Below are positions 22,762 through 33,312 of a DNA stretch of 64,000 nucleotides, piece by piece. The stretch's first letter is position 1, and each line of letters starts with the position of its first letter. The notes under the pieces were generated by a model, which had not been told where the DNA came from, did no database searches, and saw nothing but the letters and a program-made list of their open reading frames with translations. The stretch comes from Simmondsia chinensis (taxonomy: Eukaryota; Streptophyta; Magnoliopsida; Caryophyllales; Simmondsiaceae), in the NCBI GenBank assembly GCA_018398585.1, contig JAGTTD010000018.1, forward strand, positions 9,555,501-9,619,500, given 5' to 3'. The position numbers were made by a program, and so were the translations under genes.

Positions 22762-22883
22762 TCTGATGGCGATTTTGGGTTGATTCACTTGAGTTCGACA
22801 TGGTTATAAGGTCGGTTGATAATGCTATTGTGATTCAGCTTCGGGGTTATTTTGGAAAGACAGAGCATGATCAGGTGTGTCCT
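22762..22883. other. Flank of the Athila array
   Basis: Short non-element sequence. A plus frame can be read here (including SVDNAIVIQLRGYFGKTEHDQ, 22813-22875), but I do not recognise it. It may be part of the same disrupted sequence as 9060-9100 and 23649-23780. Confidence 0.25.
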
Positions 22884-23648
22884 GGGCTGCAAATGAGCCA
22901 AACTAGCTAACAAGCGAGTTTGACTCGCCTTTCCTTGGATTCGTCTAAACTGGCTCGCAAGCTGACTTAGTTAGTTTAAGGGCGGCTCAATTACATAAAC
23001 AAGGAAAATCGAGCGAAGGTCAATTTGGCTCGAAAAGCTCACAAGCCGGCTCGTTTATTAGATCGCGAGCTAGTATGTGAGTTGACTCATTTATCATCTT
23101 GTATGTCCACGTTCGCATGTCCACGTTGCACCAAGTGGCCTTTTCTCCACCGTCCATTGTGTGGTGGTTAATTATATATTTTGTCAGTGTTCAATTAAGA
23201 GTTTTATCAATTACGTCAAATGGACTATTAATGTGATTTTGTCTATTGTGCTAATTAAGAAGTCACATGTTAGTTGGATATTTGTCTTATGCTGTTGTGC
23301 AGAATCGCATAACAAAATTACATGTATGCTTTTCAATTCCAACTTCCACGCATGATTTATTTCATTACCTTTTTTGGCTACCTAAATAAAAGTGATATTA
23401 AATAAGACTAACGAGCCCAGTAACTGGACCCAACGAGTCGATGTGTAAATAAGGGGAAAAAAAGCGATAAGCCAACTCATCATAACCTAAATGATACTGA
23501 TACTGATCTTAGTTGACTTGCTAGTCGAGCCACCAAGCACATATATGTGATTCATTCGATTAATGATAATTGGCTGAGCTAGTCTCATGAAGTTAATGAT
23601 CCTAACTAAGCCAGCCGTGATTTGGCTTGCTTCGACTCATTTGCAACC
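22884..23648. mobile_element. hAT-like MITE with 'gagcc/ctcgc' subterminal repeats
   Basis: The left end gggctgcaaatgagccaaa and the right end (reverse complement ggttgcaaatgagtcgaag) form imperfect terminal inverted repeats of about 15-18 bp. Subterminal copies of tggctcg/ctcgcaagc-type words (22900-23090 and 23590-23640) are typical of non-autonomous hAT families in plants. There is no transposase. I could not identify a convincing 8-bp target duplication, so the ends could be off by a few bases. Confidence 0.5.
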
Positions 23649-25126
23649 TTGTGTTGATTTGTGGCTGAATAAGCTAAACAAGAATTTGAATTATCTGTTT
23701 TTCAATTTTTTGTTGTGAATGATTATGGTTATATCGGTTCAATGCTTGATGTTTGGAAAGTCATCAAGGTAATATAGATGAAAGAAAAATATGTATAGGC
23801 TTACGAGGGCATACCCCAAGAAACTGTCGGAGCTAACAACAAAGATCAAAAGTTAAAAGGCAATATCATTAAAATCTACTAAAAAAAAAAAAGCAAATTC
23901 TCAAAGAAAAGAATGCAAACGCAACTACAAACTAGGCTTGAAATCCCCACAATTGGAGAAGTTGAGTGTGGCGATGATCACACTGAAAAAGGAGTTGCAA
24001 GCAAGCGGCTCCTAACTAGTTCCATAATCTCCTCAAGCACAACAATAGTAGGCCTAGATTGAGAACGCTGGTGTGGGACCCTAGCATTGGAAAAGTACAT
24101 CAAACCTAGTTTTATTTAGTAAAGAGTCGCCACCTAGTTTTACTCAAAACCAGGAAAAGTACATCACATAGCAAAAATGACTGCAATATCTGGTCTAATA
24201 AGAGATGTTGGGTTCGGGACTAAATTAAAGAGTGCGAAGGTGTTAGCCACCCACTCCCCTCTGTTACAATCTTTACTTCTGCCATGGTCATTATTGAAGT
24301 TTAATTGGTAACCACTCATGTGACTTTACAGTGCAGTCATAAGATTGAAGAGTTTCAATATACAACGAAGTTCTGAAATAATAGATCATGAGAGACATAA
24401 AAAAATGTTTAGGCAAGAAGTTATATATTACATAGAGCATATGGAGAATAGTTATTATGTAAAAATAATACGACAATTAGTTGAGAATTATAGATCATGT
24501 AGGATTAAGGGAAAAAAAAAATATCATGTCTGATGAGGATGTTCAAAAGGATGCAAAAATCATATCCGGATGTATTATCGTGATGCACATGTAACGAAAA
24601 TGACAGGGATTTACTGCTAATTAAGACATGATTGCATGGGATCCTCTTAGAGGGTGTATTGGATAAGTTAAATATTTAGAGAAATATGAAATTATTGATA
24701 TGGTGATGACGAATGCAATAATAATAAAAGAACTCATGAAGGCGATGATAGTGACAATAAAAGTATTGATAATATGTGGTAACAAAAGTGAGAAAAATAA
24801 ATACTAACGCATAACTGAAAGGATATGATGAACTAGTAATGAAAAATGAGAGAGGTGGCACTAATAGGAAAATGACAAGAAAGAAAGGTAGGTAAATAAA
24901 TAATACTCTAGGATAGAAATAGTATTGGCAGTAATAATGGAAGTAAAAGTATAATGCTAGGAGCATCAATAATAGCAACAGTTGTGTTAATATTAGTAAC
25001 AATAATTACAATATCAACCATGGGTATAATAGTTGGCACTGATACAACTAGTAATAACGACGGTAGCAGTTTGTACTATTGCTGATAGTAGTAGAGGCGG
25101 TAATAGTTTGTTTCGTTGCTAGTGAT
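23649..25126. other. AT-rich unassigned sequence
   Basis: No coding region is supported. A block at 24110-24290 (gagtcgccacctagttttactc ... ttcgggactaaattaaagagtgcgaaggtgttagc) resembles a sequence common in plant retrotransposon flanks, but I cannot place it in a family. From about 24700 the sequence grades into ATA/GTA/TGA-rich low complexity. Confidence 0.3.
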
Positions 25127-25515
25127 AGTAGCAACTTATATTACTACGAGTCGTATTAATAGTAGTAGCTTGTACTATTACCACTAGCAGTAGTAGTAGC
25201 CATTTACACTATCACTATGAGTAATAGTAGTAGTAGCTTATACTGTTACCATTAGCGGTGGTAGTAGTTGTTGTTTGTACTGTTACTACCGGTGGTACTA
25301 GTAGTAGCTTATACTGTTACCACCAGAAGTAATAGTTGTTGTTGTTTATATTGTTAATACGAGTAGTAGTAGTGGTGGCTTGCATTTTTACCACCAACAG
25401 TAGTAGCAAATAATAAGAAGAATAATAGCAATATTAATAAAATTGATGATGATAATAATGATAATGATAATAATGATAATAATAATAACAATAGTATTAT
25501 TATTAGTAAATATAA

Positions 25516-25561
<46 letters not shown>

Positions 25562-25655
25562 TCAATAGAATATATTATAAGAATAATGGTTATAAAATAA
25601 TGATGATGATGGGGTGAGATAATAATAGTAGTAATAATAATGATGATGATGATGC
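25127..25655 (+). repeat. ~500-bp compound repeat flanking the pararetrovirus cluster, left copy
   Basis: This series of gtagtag/cttatactgttacca units followed by TGA and TAA repeats is colinear with 35096-35600. Shared landmarks in order are aatagtagtagcttgtacta, a stretch with cttatactgttaccacca, gcaaataataagaagaataa, tcaatagaatatattataa and gttataaaataatgatgatg. Identity is far from perfect, so the duplication is old. The two copies bracket the viral DNA on both sides. Confidence 0.7.
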
Positions 25656-26102
25656 CAACGACGACGACGACGACGATGATGATGATGAAGTCTCTTGTGG
25701 TGGTGCCGAGGGTCGTAATGGAAATGGGTTTAAAGGTCTTGATGCTGCTGCTGAATAGGGAATTGAAGGAAAATCATCAGTAAGGATTGAATATTTTCTT
25801 TCCCTTTATTTTTGGACATTATGCTGAAACATAAATTTGTTGTCAGCTACGTCCTTGAAGAAATTCTCTCGTTAGGAAATCTGGAAGAGAATTAGTTTCT
25901 CCTTTGACAAATTCTATTTCAAAATAAAAAAACTAATCAAATTGCTTGCCTTACTACAAAAATTTGTTTTGAACTAAATTTTGACATCTTTTTGCAAAAC
26001 TTCTTGAGTCGATTGCAATCCATTCGCAAAAGAAATTTTTTGTTATATAAATTATTTTAAAATACATAAAACAATAGATAAAATTTCTTTTTTGATGGTT
26101 GC

Positions 26103-26113
26103 ATAATTCTTTT
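26103..26113. repeat. Target-site duplication, left copy (122-bp tail insertion)
   Basis: ataattctttt, repeated exactly at 26236-26246. It brackets 26114-26235. Confidence 0.8.
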
Positions 26114-26235
26114 TCGCGGCAGGGTTATACCCTGAAGAGATAAGATTGCTTACATCTACCCCCCGGACCCCGCTCAGGCGGGAGCCCTTGAGGCACTGAG
26201 TCTGTTATTGTTGTTGTTGTTGTTATTGTTGATGA
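26114..26235 (+). mobile_element. 122-bp RTE-tail retroposon inserted in viral RNase H
   Basis: The sequence runs from ttcgcggcagggttatac to a TTG-repeat end and is flanked by an exact 11-bp duplication. It matches, piece by piece, the last ~125 bp of the 5S-headed unit at 38793-39026 and the 3' end of both RTE LINEs (ggcagggtt, then ccctgaag, then gtaag/gcgtacatc, then gaccccgctcaggcgggagcccttgag, then TTG repeats). It is either a heavily 5'-truncated LINE copy or a truncated SINE using the same tail. It cuts the viral reading frame after KNYSSTI, so it postdates viral integration. Confidence 0.78.
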
Positions 26236-27689
26236 ATAATTCTTTTGAGGTATGAGCCATAATCCTAAATGGAATCTAACTATTTGGTGTTGTTGGTCTA
26301 TTTGTTGTAGTATTCCTCCGCAACCTAAATCATAAGCATCTGTTTCAACAACAAGAAGTGCTTCTGGGTTTAGAACGGTTAAACAAGGGAGGTGCTTGAC
26401 TCTTTGTTTGAGGATTTGTACTACTTTGGTATGTTTCTCTGTCCAAGAAGGAGGATTCTTTCTAAGTCTTGATACAAAGGTTGACACATTTGTTTGAGGT
26501 TTGGAAAAAAGTCTGCAACATAATTTAAACACCTTAAGAATCATTGTAATTGGGTTTTTTTCCTTTAATTGATCTAAAAACTTATCTTCAAACGCAATTG
26601 CTCTTGCAATTGGTTTTATTGTCCCTTAAAAAATGTCATTGTCCTAAATTTAATTATTATAGCAAATAGAACAATACCATTTTTCTTAACAATATGTAAC
26701 AAAATATTTAGGTGTTTGAAATGTTTATTAACATTTTGAGAAAATAGTAAGATATCATCAATATATACTATGATGAAAATAGTATATTGAGTAAAAATTT
26801 CATTCATAATATTTTGAAATTCAGAGGAGCATTTTCTTATCCGAAGCGCATTATATTCCATTCATAATGTCCGAATATAACTGTAAATACTGTTTTGTAT
26901 CGATCTTTTTCATGAAGTTAAATTTGCCAAAAATCACTTTTTAAATCAAAATTTGAAAATACGTTAGCATTGTAAATCCTATTAAGTAAATCCTTTTTAG
27001 TTGGAATTGGGTAATGAATCCATTGAAGAATTTTTTTTGAGAGGTTTATAATTGATAATAAGTCTTGGAGCTGAACTCCTTGTTCAAGCTCAACTTGTTT
27101 TTTAACATACAAGACTGAACAGCTTCATGGGAATTTTGAGAGTTGAATTAATTTTTTATATAAAAGTGTTTGAATTTCTTTCTTGCAATATTCTAATAAT
27201 TCCTTATTCATTTGAATTGGTCTTGCTTTGGTTGGAATATTTTTCTCACTGAAATCTTTTTCGTAAGGTAATGTAATAATATGATATTTTCTTTCCCAAA
27301 ATACATTGGGAAGACCAAAACATACTTCATTGGTAATTTTATTAGTTAAGTAATGGATTTTCTCTTGAATATGAGGTAATATTAATTGTTTTTTGATTCG
27401 TTGGAATTTTATTTCTTTTCTAAGATATTGAATATGAGATTTTTATTTATTTATTATGGAGTAAATTTATTTGTCTAAATATTGAAGTTGATTGGAGAAG
27501 ATTTAAATCTCTTTGTAAAGTGGGGTTTGCAAATTGAAATGTTATAGGCGTGTTTATTATTTTTGTATGAATTCCTTCTTGGTCAACTGGGAAGGGATAT
27601 ATTTAAGTTAGAAATGAGGTTCCTAATATTATTTGTTGTTGAAGATCTTTTACTAATATAAATGGAGTTTTAAAACATTATTGCATATA

Positions 27690-28730
27690 TAAGAATTTGA
27701 TAATTTATATTGAATTTTCATTCTTGTTCCACTTGTTGTGTGGAGATTTTATGTTTGTTTTTTTTATTGCATTTCGAAGGGATAAGACCTTCTTGAATGC
27801 AATTGAGATCAGCTCCTAAGTCTAAAAGAGTTAGAGTTTGGATTTTATAAATTTTTTAAAAATGAAGTGAATTGTAGACAGACCACTTTTGATATTCTAT
27901 TCGTTCTATAATTTGGAGGAATTTATCATTTAAGATTGGTTCATCTAGTATTTGAATATCTTCTAATGGAGTTCATTCTAGTTCTTTGCTTGAAGAGGCA
28001 TTTGGCTTTCATTCTAACAATGACGTTCTAGTTTCTAATTCAAGGTCCTTGTATAATTTTGTAGTTGTTTAACTTGTCCTTTTAATTCATGAACTTCTTT
28101 TTGAAGTTCACCTATTGAAACTTGTTTACTATTTTGAGGGCAGGATATCTTTCAAATACTTGTTCTAAGGTAAAATGTTGTTTTGGTATAGTTAATTCTT
28201 ATTCATAAGGTAAAATGTTCTAAGATAAACAATTAATGTATTAACAAAATCAAATAAAGAAGGTTTGTTAGATGTAGTAGAAAACATTGATGATCAAAAC
28301 TTAAGAAGTATGAAAGTATAGATTCATCATTTCTGTTTTTAAATCTTCCTCTTGAATATTGTTAATCTTTCGTTTCATCTTGCCATCCTTTTGATAATTT
28401 CCTAGCTTTTTACATTTATAACAGACTGGAACTCGATTTGATTTTCTTTTGGTATATTTTTTCTTCTTATATTATTAAGGAGGCGGGGGTTGTTTATACT
28501 TGTTTTTTCTTCATTTTTTTAGTATTTAGGTTTTTGTAGAAAATATTATTTTTGATATTTTCTTGAAGGAGCTTTAAAATTTTGAATCCCATATTGGGCG
28601 TAGAAAGATCCTAATTCTTTTCTAGTCTGGGCATTTTGAGACTATTTCGTAGTTTTTGTTTATCACATAATTCTAGGGGTTTCTTTTTACAAGTGATATT
28701 TTGCCATGAAATAGTTAGACTACCACTATG
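27690..28730 (-). pseudogene. Caulimovirid coat C-terminus, zinc knuckle and protease remnant (segment A)
   Basis: Reading right to left on the minus strand: a basic coat-like stretch including SWQNITCKKKPLELCDKQ (28710-28650), a lysine-rich tail, a decayed zinc knuckle VCYKCKKLGN whose last Cys/His are lost (~28430-28395), a heptad-like stretch LKELQKEVHELKGQVKQLQ (~28120-28065, frame broken) and the aspartic-protease signature LDLGADLNCIQEG (~27825-27785). This is the known caulimovirid gag-pol order. Numerous stops make it a pseudogene. Confidence 0.65.
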
Positions 28731-29192
28731 TTTAATATTCAAACAAATAAATTTACTCCATGAGAAAAAAAATCTCATATTCAATATCTTCAAAAACAAA
28801 TAGAATTTCAACGAATCAAAAAACAATTAACTTTACCACATATTCAAGAGAAAATCCATGACTTCACTAATAAAATTACCAATGAATTATGTTCTAATCT
28901 TCTCAAAGCGTTTTGGAAAAGAAAACATCATATTATTATATTACCTTATGAAAAAGATTTCAATGAGAAAAATATTCCACCCAAAGCACGACCGATTCAA
29001 ATGAATAAATAATTATCAGAATATTGCAAGAAAGAAATTCAAACACTTTCAGATAAAAAAAATTAATTTGACTCTCAAAATCCCCATGGAGTTGTTCAGC
29101 CTTTTATGTTAACAAACAAGCTGAGCTTGAACAAGGAGTTCCAAGGCTTGTTATCAATTATAAACCTCTCAACAAAGTTCTTTAATGGATTC
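28731..29192 (+). pseudogene. Caulimovirid RT N-terminal segment B, inverted relative to A
   Basis: The plus-strand translation repeats the same RT N-terminal region as 27490-27040 minus: SHIQYLQKQIEFQRIKKQL, HHIIILPYEKDFNEKNI and KARPIQMNK, then a decayed YVNKQAELEQG-like stretch. Segments A and B are therefore tail-to-tail inverted copies meeting near 28731. B stops at about 29192, where viral leader sequence begins. Confidence 0.75.
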
Positions 29193-30790
29193 ATCACCAT
29201 AACTTAGGTGTTCCCGAACTAAACAGTGTTTAAACTGTAGAACTGTAAAAACTATTTCGTCTATACTATTGTGTCTGTAAGCATGTCTAGCTTTAACATG
29301 GCAATTTCACTTAGAAAAATGTTTTCAAAACAACCTAGCAGTAGTTCAAATGCCTCTCGAACTATTAATTCAAAAGAAGTTTCAAAATCTATTACAAACC
29401 ACAAAGATTTTGTAAATTGGAGCATTCCTAATGAAAATTTTGAATCAATTTATCAAATAAGTACATTTGATTTCAAAATGGCTTTTTTATTTAAGACACA
29501 TGAGCAAGCTATAACCATAGATCAAGAAACTCAAACTATACAATTGCTTTTAGATGTCTATATTCAAAAATATATTTCAAAAGGATTTTATTACATACAC
29601 TATAGGTTAGTTCAACTAGAAATCAATCCTTCAACAAGGATTGGACATGACCAACCAGTTATGCTAGCATTAAGAGACAAAAGATTTCTCAAATTTGAAG
29701 ATTATTTATTAGCAATTATTCAAACAAATTTACAGAATGGACCTATTTACTTCAACTGTTGTTCAAATTTTTAAGTAGACATTCAAGACCCCCATATTCT
29801 CAAAACTTTAACTTTAGATGTACACATTCTAAATTTACAACTATTAGAACATTCCAAAGGCTTTTCTTTGATTTATAGAATCTATTTTAGACTTTTAGAC
29901 AACCAACTCAACGTAAATATCATAAACAATCCCCTCCTGGAGAATCATTACTCCTGGAAGTTCAAGGTGATCAAGCTCAAGCAGTCACTCCAAAATGTCT
30001 TAAGTGGAATGAAATAACCGTTCCAGACTTTTGGCAAATTGAGAACCTTCAACTTCCTAGAAACATAGCTAGAAGACAAGTCCAACAAATTGTAGAAGAA
30101 CCAGATGGTAAAGTTACCATAAGGTTCGGATCTGGAAAACAAACTATAATAAGCAATACAACTTTTGCAGAATCTTCAAGACATTCAACTTCGTCTATAC
30201 CTACTCCAAAATAAGATATTTACAAAAGCAGTAATACTTCAACAAAATTTAGGGGAATCCATTTAAATCCTCCCCTGGCTGAACCCGTTTTTCAAAATGA
30301 ATCATTTTCAACTCCTTCTTCTCGAACATTGTACCAAATGTGACCTCCCTAAATAAATGTTCTTACAAAAGAATTTAAAATAAATAAAGAATATTTAAGC
30401 AATGATTTTGAGTCAGAATAAAATAAAGCCAAATACCAATGGTTATATTAAACTTCCAATAAAGAAAAAAGACAAGAAATTAGAGAAATATATTACAAAG
30501 AAATTACTAAAATGGCATGTAATGTTCCCTTTTTTATGTGGTTTTCAACCTTCACCTGTAGACATCAAATATCAAAAGTACTTTTTCACAAAATTCAATA
30601 AATGTCAATACCACTGCAACTACTAAATGGCTCACAACTGATGGATAGATTATACAGTCAGTCCATCCTCTTCAAAAAAAAATAATAATTAATGTTCAAA
30701 ATCAAGAAATGACTGCTACACTTTTTAGAAAAGCAAGTGATAATAAAGAGTCAACACCAACAATAAAAGATATAAATAAAAAAAAATTAT
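29193..30790 (+). mobile_element. Endogenous pararetrovirus segment C (leader, movement protein, coat N-part)
   Basis: Plus-strand viral sequence: a leader (from aacttaggtgttcccg), then the movement-protein domain, a linker with PDFWQIENLQLPRN, and a coat-like start (~30360-30790). Its first ~470 bp are repeated inverted at 30830-31330. Confidence 0.68.
29283..30340 (+). pseudogene. Caulimovirid movement-protein domain (segment C)
   Basis: From ATG 29283 the frame stays open to 29774. It contains the 30K-superfamily-like core: a hydrophobic N-terminal part, the strand QTIQLLLDVYIQKYISKGF, YIHYRLVQLEINPSTRIGHD, and LKFEDYLLAIIQTNLQNGP ending FNCCSNF. Similar 'D....IGLIQ.....TR.GLD' and 'R...FEDS.L......L.NGP..FNC' strings mark plant pararetrovirus movement proteins, which open plasmodesmata. 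After a stop at 29774 the same protein continues with DIQDPHILKTLTLDVHI and, after a frameshift, IARRQVQQIVEEPDGKVTI. The inverted partner lies at 31235-30830. Confidence 0.7.
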
Positions 30791-30829
30791 GAACAAAATA
30801 ACTATTAAGTTCCTCAAAACAATATTAGA

Positions 30830-31235
30830 ACAATTAACTTGTTGGTCATGTCCAATCATTTTTAAAGGATTGATTGCCACTTGATCCAACCCATAGTGTA
30901 TGTAATCAAATCCTTTTGAAATATATTTTTGAATAGAGACATCTGAGAGCAATTGTACAATTTGAATTTCTTGATCTATGGTGATAGATTGCTCATGTGT
31001 CTTACATGAAATTGCTCATGTGTCTTACATGAAAAAGCTATCTTGAAATCAAATGTACCTTTTTGATAAATTGATTCAAAACTTTCACTAGAAATGCTCC
31101 AATTAAAAAGTCTTTGGGATTTGTAATAGTTTTTGCAACTTCTTTTGATTTAATAGTTCGATAGGCATTTGAACTACTACTCGGTTGTTTTGAAAATATT
31201 TTTCTAATTGAACCTGCCATCTTAAAGCTAGACAT
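30830..31235 (-). pseudogene. Movement-protein N-terminus, inverted copy (segment D)
   Basis: Starts MSSFKMAGSIRKIFSKQPSS on the minus strand, near-identical to MSSFNMAISLRKMFSKQPSS of segment C. Continues via VSIQKYISKGFDYIHYGLDQ to PLKMIGHDQ, where it breaks off near 30830. A frameshift near 31090 divides it. Confidence 0.7.
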
Positions 31236-31460
31236 GGTTACAGACACAATAGTATAGACAAAACAATTTTTATAGTTCTACTATTTAAACACTGTTTAGA
31301 TCGAAAACACCTAGGTTATAGTGACGGGACCACCCAATGGGACCAGTTATACGGCTCATCGACAACAACAGGTTGACAAGCGTTACCACCTGGCTTACCC
31401 ATGCTCCTAGTTGGTGTTAACGGTATAGCTCTGAATTTACTGTTTAAAAGCCTTCCCACT

Positions 31461-31473
31461 AGCTCTGATACCA
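31461..31473 (-). promoter_or_regulatory. tRNA-Met primer-binding site (segment D)
   Basis: The minus strand reads TGGTATCAGAGCT, the canonical plant retroelement/caulimovirid site complementary to initiator tRNA-Met. It lies about 230 nt before the movement-protein ATG. The segment E counterpart (35014-35025) has two G-to-A changes. Confidence 0.8.
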
Positions 31474-31765
31474 ATTAGTTAATAGGATCTCTAGATAATT
31501 TTACAAAGATATTTGAAATAAGATTTTATTAAAAGAATGAAACTAAATACAAAAAAGTGAATACGGAACGAAATACAAAAGAAAAGGAAATACAAAATTG
31601 AAATTCAAAAAGTATTTAAACTTACAAATTGAGATGGAAGACTTGAGTACAAAACTTGGACAAAATAAAATATTACAAAAGAAATTTTGTGAGTAAGGAG
31701 ATTTTAAGTAAGCACTGAAGTTGTCTCTTAAATCACCTATGTCTTGAACTACAAGAGAACCTTGC

Positions 31766-31774
31766 CCCTTATAG
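31766..31774 (-). promoter_or_regulatory. TATA-like box of viral promoter (segment D)
   Basis: The minus strand reads gactataaggggcaagg, aligned with gactataaaaggcaagg of segment E (34719-34728), about 300 nt upstream of the primer site. The D version has AAGG where E has AAAAGG, so E is the better TATA box. Confidence 0.5.
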
Positions 31775-31829
31775 TCTGAGAGTATCCGAATTTGAAACTA
31801 AATTTTGAACTGTATTGAAATCTTGGGGA

Positions 31830-33113
31830 CAACTGTATTCAATTATTGTCCTTGATAAAATAGAATTCTTGAATTATTGCTACAGTAAAAGACACCTGGC
31901 TTGGAATTATTGTGCTGAATAATTGAAGGTACTGTACATTTCTTGACTTTTGAGCCTCCTCTTGAAAAGTAGGACACACACCTGGACACCTGCTTTTGAG
32001 AAATTTCATCTTAGCTATTTCTTCAGAGCAAGTTGGAAGGATCACCATGGGAAGAATTTACTTCTTCACCATCTTCTTCTTCAGTTGAGAAGTCTTGAAT
32101 CTGTTGGATTAGAAAGGCAAGAAGTTCTTTAGAAACCTTGTTTTTTGACTTTGTCCTTATAGATGATGTTGAGGCTAGTTTGAATGGTGGAGGTTTTTGG
32201 GGAGTTATATTTGAATTTGAGGGAGTTTGACGAAGAATTTGAATGCCCTTGTTCTTTTGTTATTTGAAAAATGTTGAAAGAATATCTGAGGAACAAACAC
32301 ATTTAAGGACATACTTATCCCACCATTTGATCTTGTATTCACAGAATAAAGAAATTGATAGGGTTGTTCAAAGAATTGAGTTGTCCTGTTGGACCAACAA
32401 AGAATCTATGCAATTTGGAAGTTTGAATGAAAGTTTATACTTGAATCTATAGGAGTCTCATCTGTATATGTTGAGTAAATATTAAAATGGTGCTTGGCAT
32501 TTTCTGGGAAAATATCAGTGGTGCTGCCAAAGAAGCATCACCATTCATAAAAACATGCTGGAAAACTTCTTGATTTCTTTTTTAATTGAAAAAACCAGGA
32601 ATGATCAAAGGTTTGGTAGAGAAATTTTTCAAACCAAGTCACTTTATAATCTTGATAAGTCAAACCAGTTGGTTTAAAAGGTTGAGAAAACTGCCTTGAA
32701 GTATAAGGACTAAATTGAAAATCTTTAATATGCTAGATATTTAAAATTTTGCAAGTTGAGTAAAGAATTTGTCCAGTTTGATTATCTGTTCTGTGTTTTA
32801 ATTGGATTGATTCTGTATCTACCAAAATGAATTCATAAAATTTTTGGCTTCTTTGAATATCATCAGGAAACCATTAAAAATTTTCTAGAAATGTGGACTT
32901 GACTACATTTTGAAAACCTGTTACTGGAAGAGGTTCATTGTGTTTTGTCAGGAAAATATATTCTAATTGAGATTTGGAAAAGTATTGGGCAGATTAAGCT
33001 AGTAAGGAGCTTTGAAGTCTCTAATTAAGTGATTGTGGTGGTGTTGGGGGTTGTAATGGAAATGAGTTTGAAGGTCTTGATGCTACTACTTAATAGAAAT
33101 TGAAGGAAAATAA
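31830..33113 (-). pseudogene. Viral ORF2 remnant (segment D)
   Basis: Inverted homologue of 33395-34655. Aligned words include CSEE, then TKIKFLKS/AKMKFLKS, CPGVCPTFQEE, and IIPSQ before AIIQE. Many stops. The function of this downstream ORF in related endogenous caulimovirids is not known to me. Confidence 0.6.
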
Positions 33114-33116
33114 ATT

Positions 33117-33312
33117 TTTGCAAGATGGCAAGCAATTTTATCAGTTTTTGATTTTGAAATAGAATTTATCAAAAGAGAAAATAATTCTCTTCTAGATTTT
33201 CTAACAAGAGAATTTCTTCAAGGACACAACTCACAACAAATTTCTGTTTCAGCACAATGTCTAAAGATAAAGAGAAAGAAAAGATTCAATTTTCAGAAGA
33301 TTATGCAATGAA
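33117..33312 (+). pseudogene. C-terminal end of viral RNase H (segment E)
   Basis: Plus-strand ENNSLLDFLTREFLQGHNS (33175-33235) is the closing motif of caulimovirid pol. The frame continues to a TGA at about 33310 and overlaps the ATG of ORF2 at 33257. This segment extends further into pol than the inverted D copy does, which fixes the inversion breakpoint near 33115. Confidence 0.65.

Larger units (their letters stand above)
25840..27490 (-). pseudogene. Caulimovirid RT/RNase H remnant (segment A)
   Basis: Recognisable pieces, in order: an N-terminal RT stretch with LPYEKDFSEKNIPTKARPIQ (27310-27200), YPIPTKKDLLN and FSNFDLKSDFWQI (27050-26920), SSEFQNIMNEIF and the catalytic IVYIDDILLFS (26860-26740), then the RNase H start with SWTEKHTKVVQIL, VVETDAYDLGCGGIL (26450-26320) and a terminal block like NSLPDFLTREF (25900-25870). 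Stops and frameshifts separate them. The enzyme would convert viral RNA to DNA. Catalytic YIDD is intact; the region as a whole is non-functional. The matching N-terminal RT stretch occurs inverted at 28731-29192. Confidence 0.82.
25688..28730 (-). mobile_element. Endogenous pararetrovirus segment A (coat end to ORF2 start)
   Basis: Minus-strand caulimovirid sequence in viral order from right to left: coat C-terminal part (~28740-28450), zinc-knuckle trace (~28440-28395), aspartic protease (~27850-27700), RT (27490-26620), RNase H (26544-25850) and the first codons of the downstream ORF (~25835-25688). The polyprotein order plus a separate downstream ORF fits a Florendovirus-like or related endogenous caulimovirid; the genus is not proven. 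It ends abruptly against the compound repeat on the left and turns into an inverted segment at about 28731 on the right. A 122-bp retroposed tail interrupts RNase H. Confidence 0.75.
30790..33115 (-). mobile_element. Endogenous pararetrovirus segment D (ORF2, promoter, leader, movement protein start)
   Basis: Minus-strand viral sequence in order: ORF2 (33113-31830), promoter and leader (31830-31240, TATA-like site, tRNA-Met primer site) and the start of the movement protein (31235-30830). It faces segment E head-to-head with a centre near 33115 and segment C tail-to-tail. Because it spans ORF2 through leader into the next MP, it derives from a circular or terminally redundant genome. Confidence 0.72.

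Noticed and set aside
25127..25655. CRISPR-like array
   Set aside because: Repeats are degenerate trinucleotide-based units without constant repeat or spacer lengths, in a plant genome.
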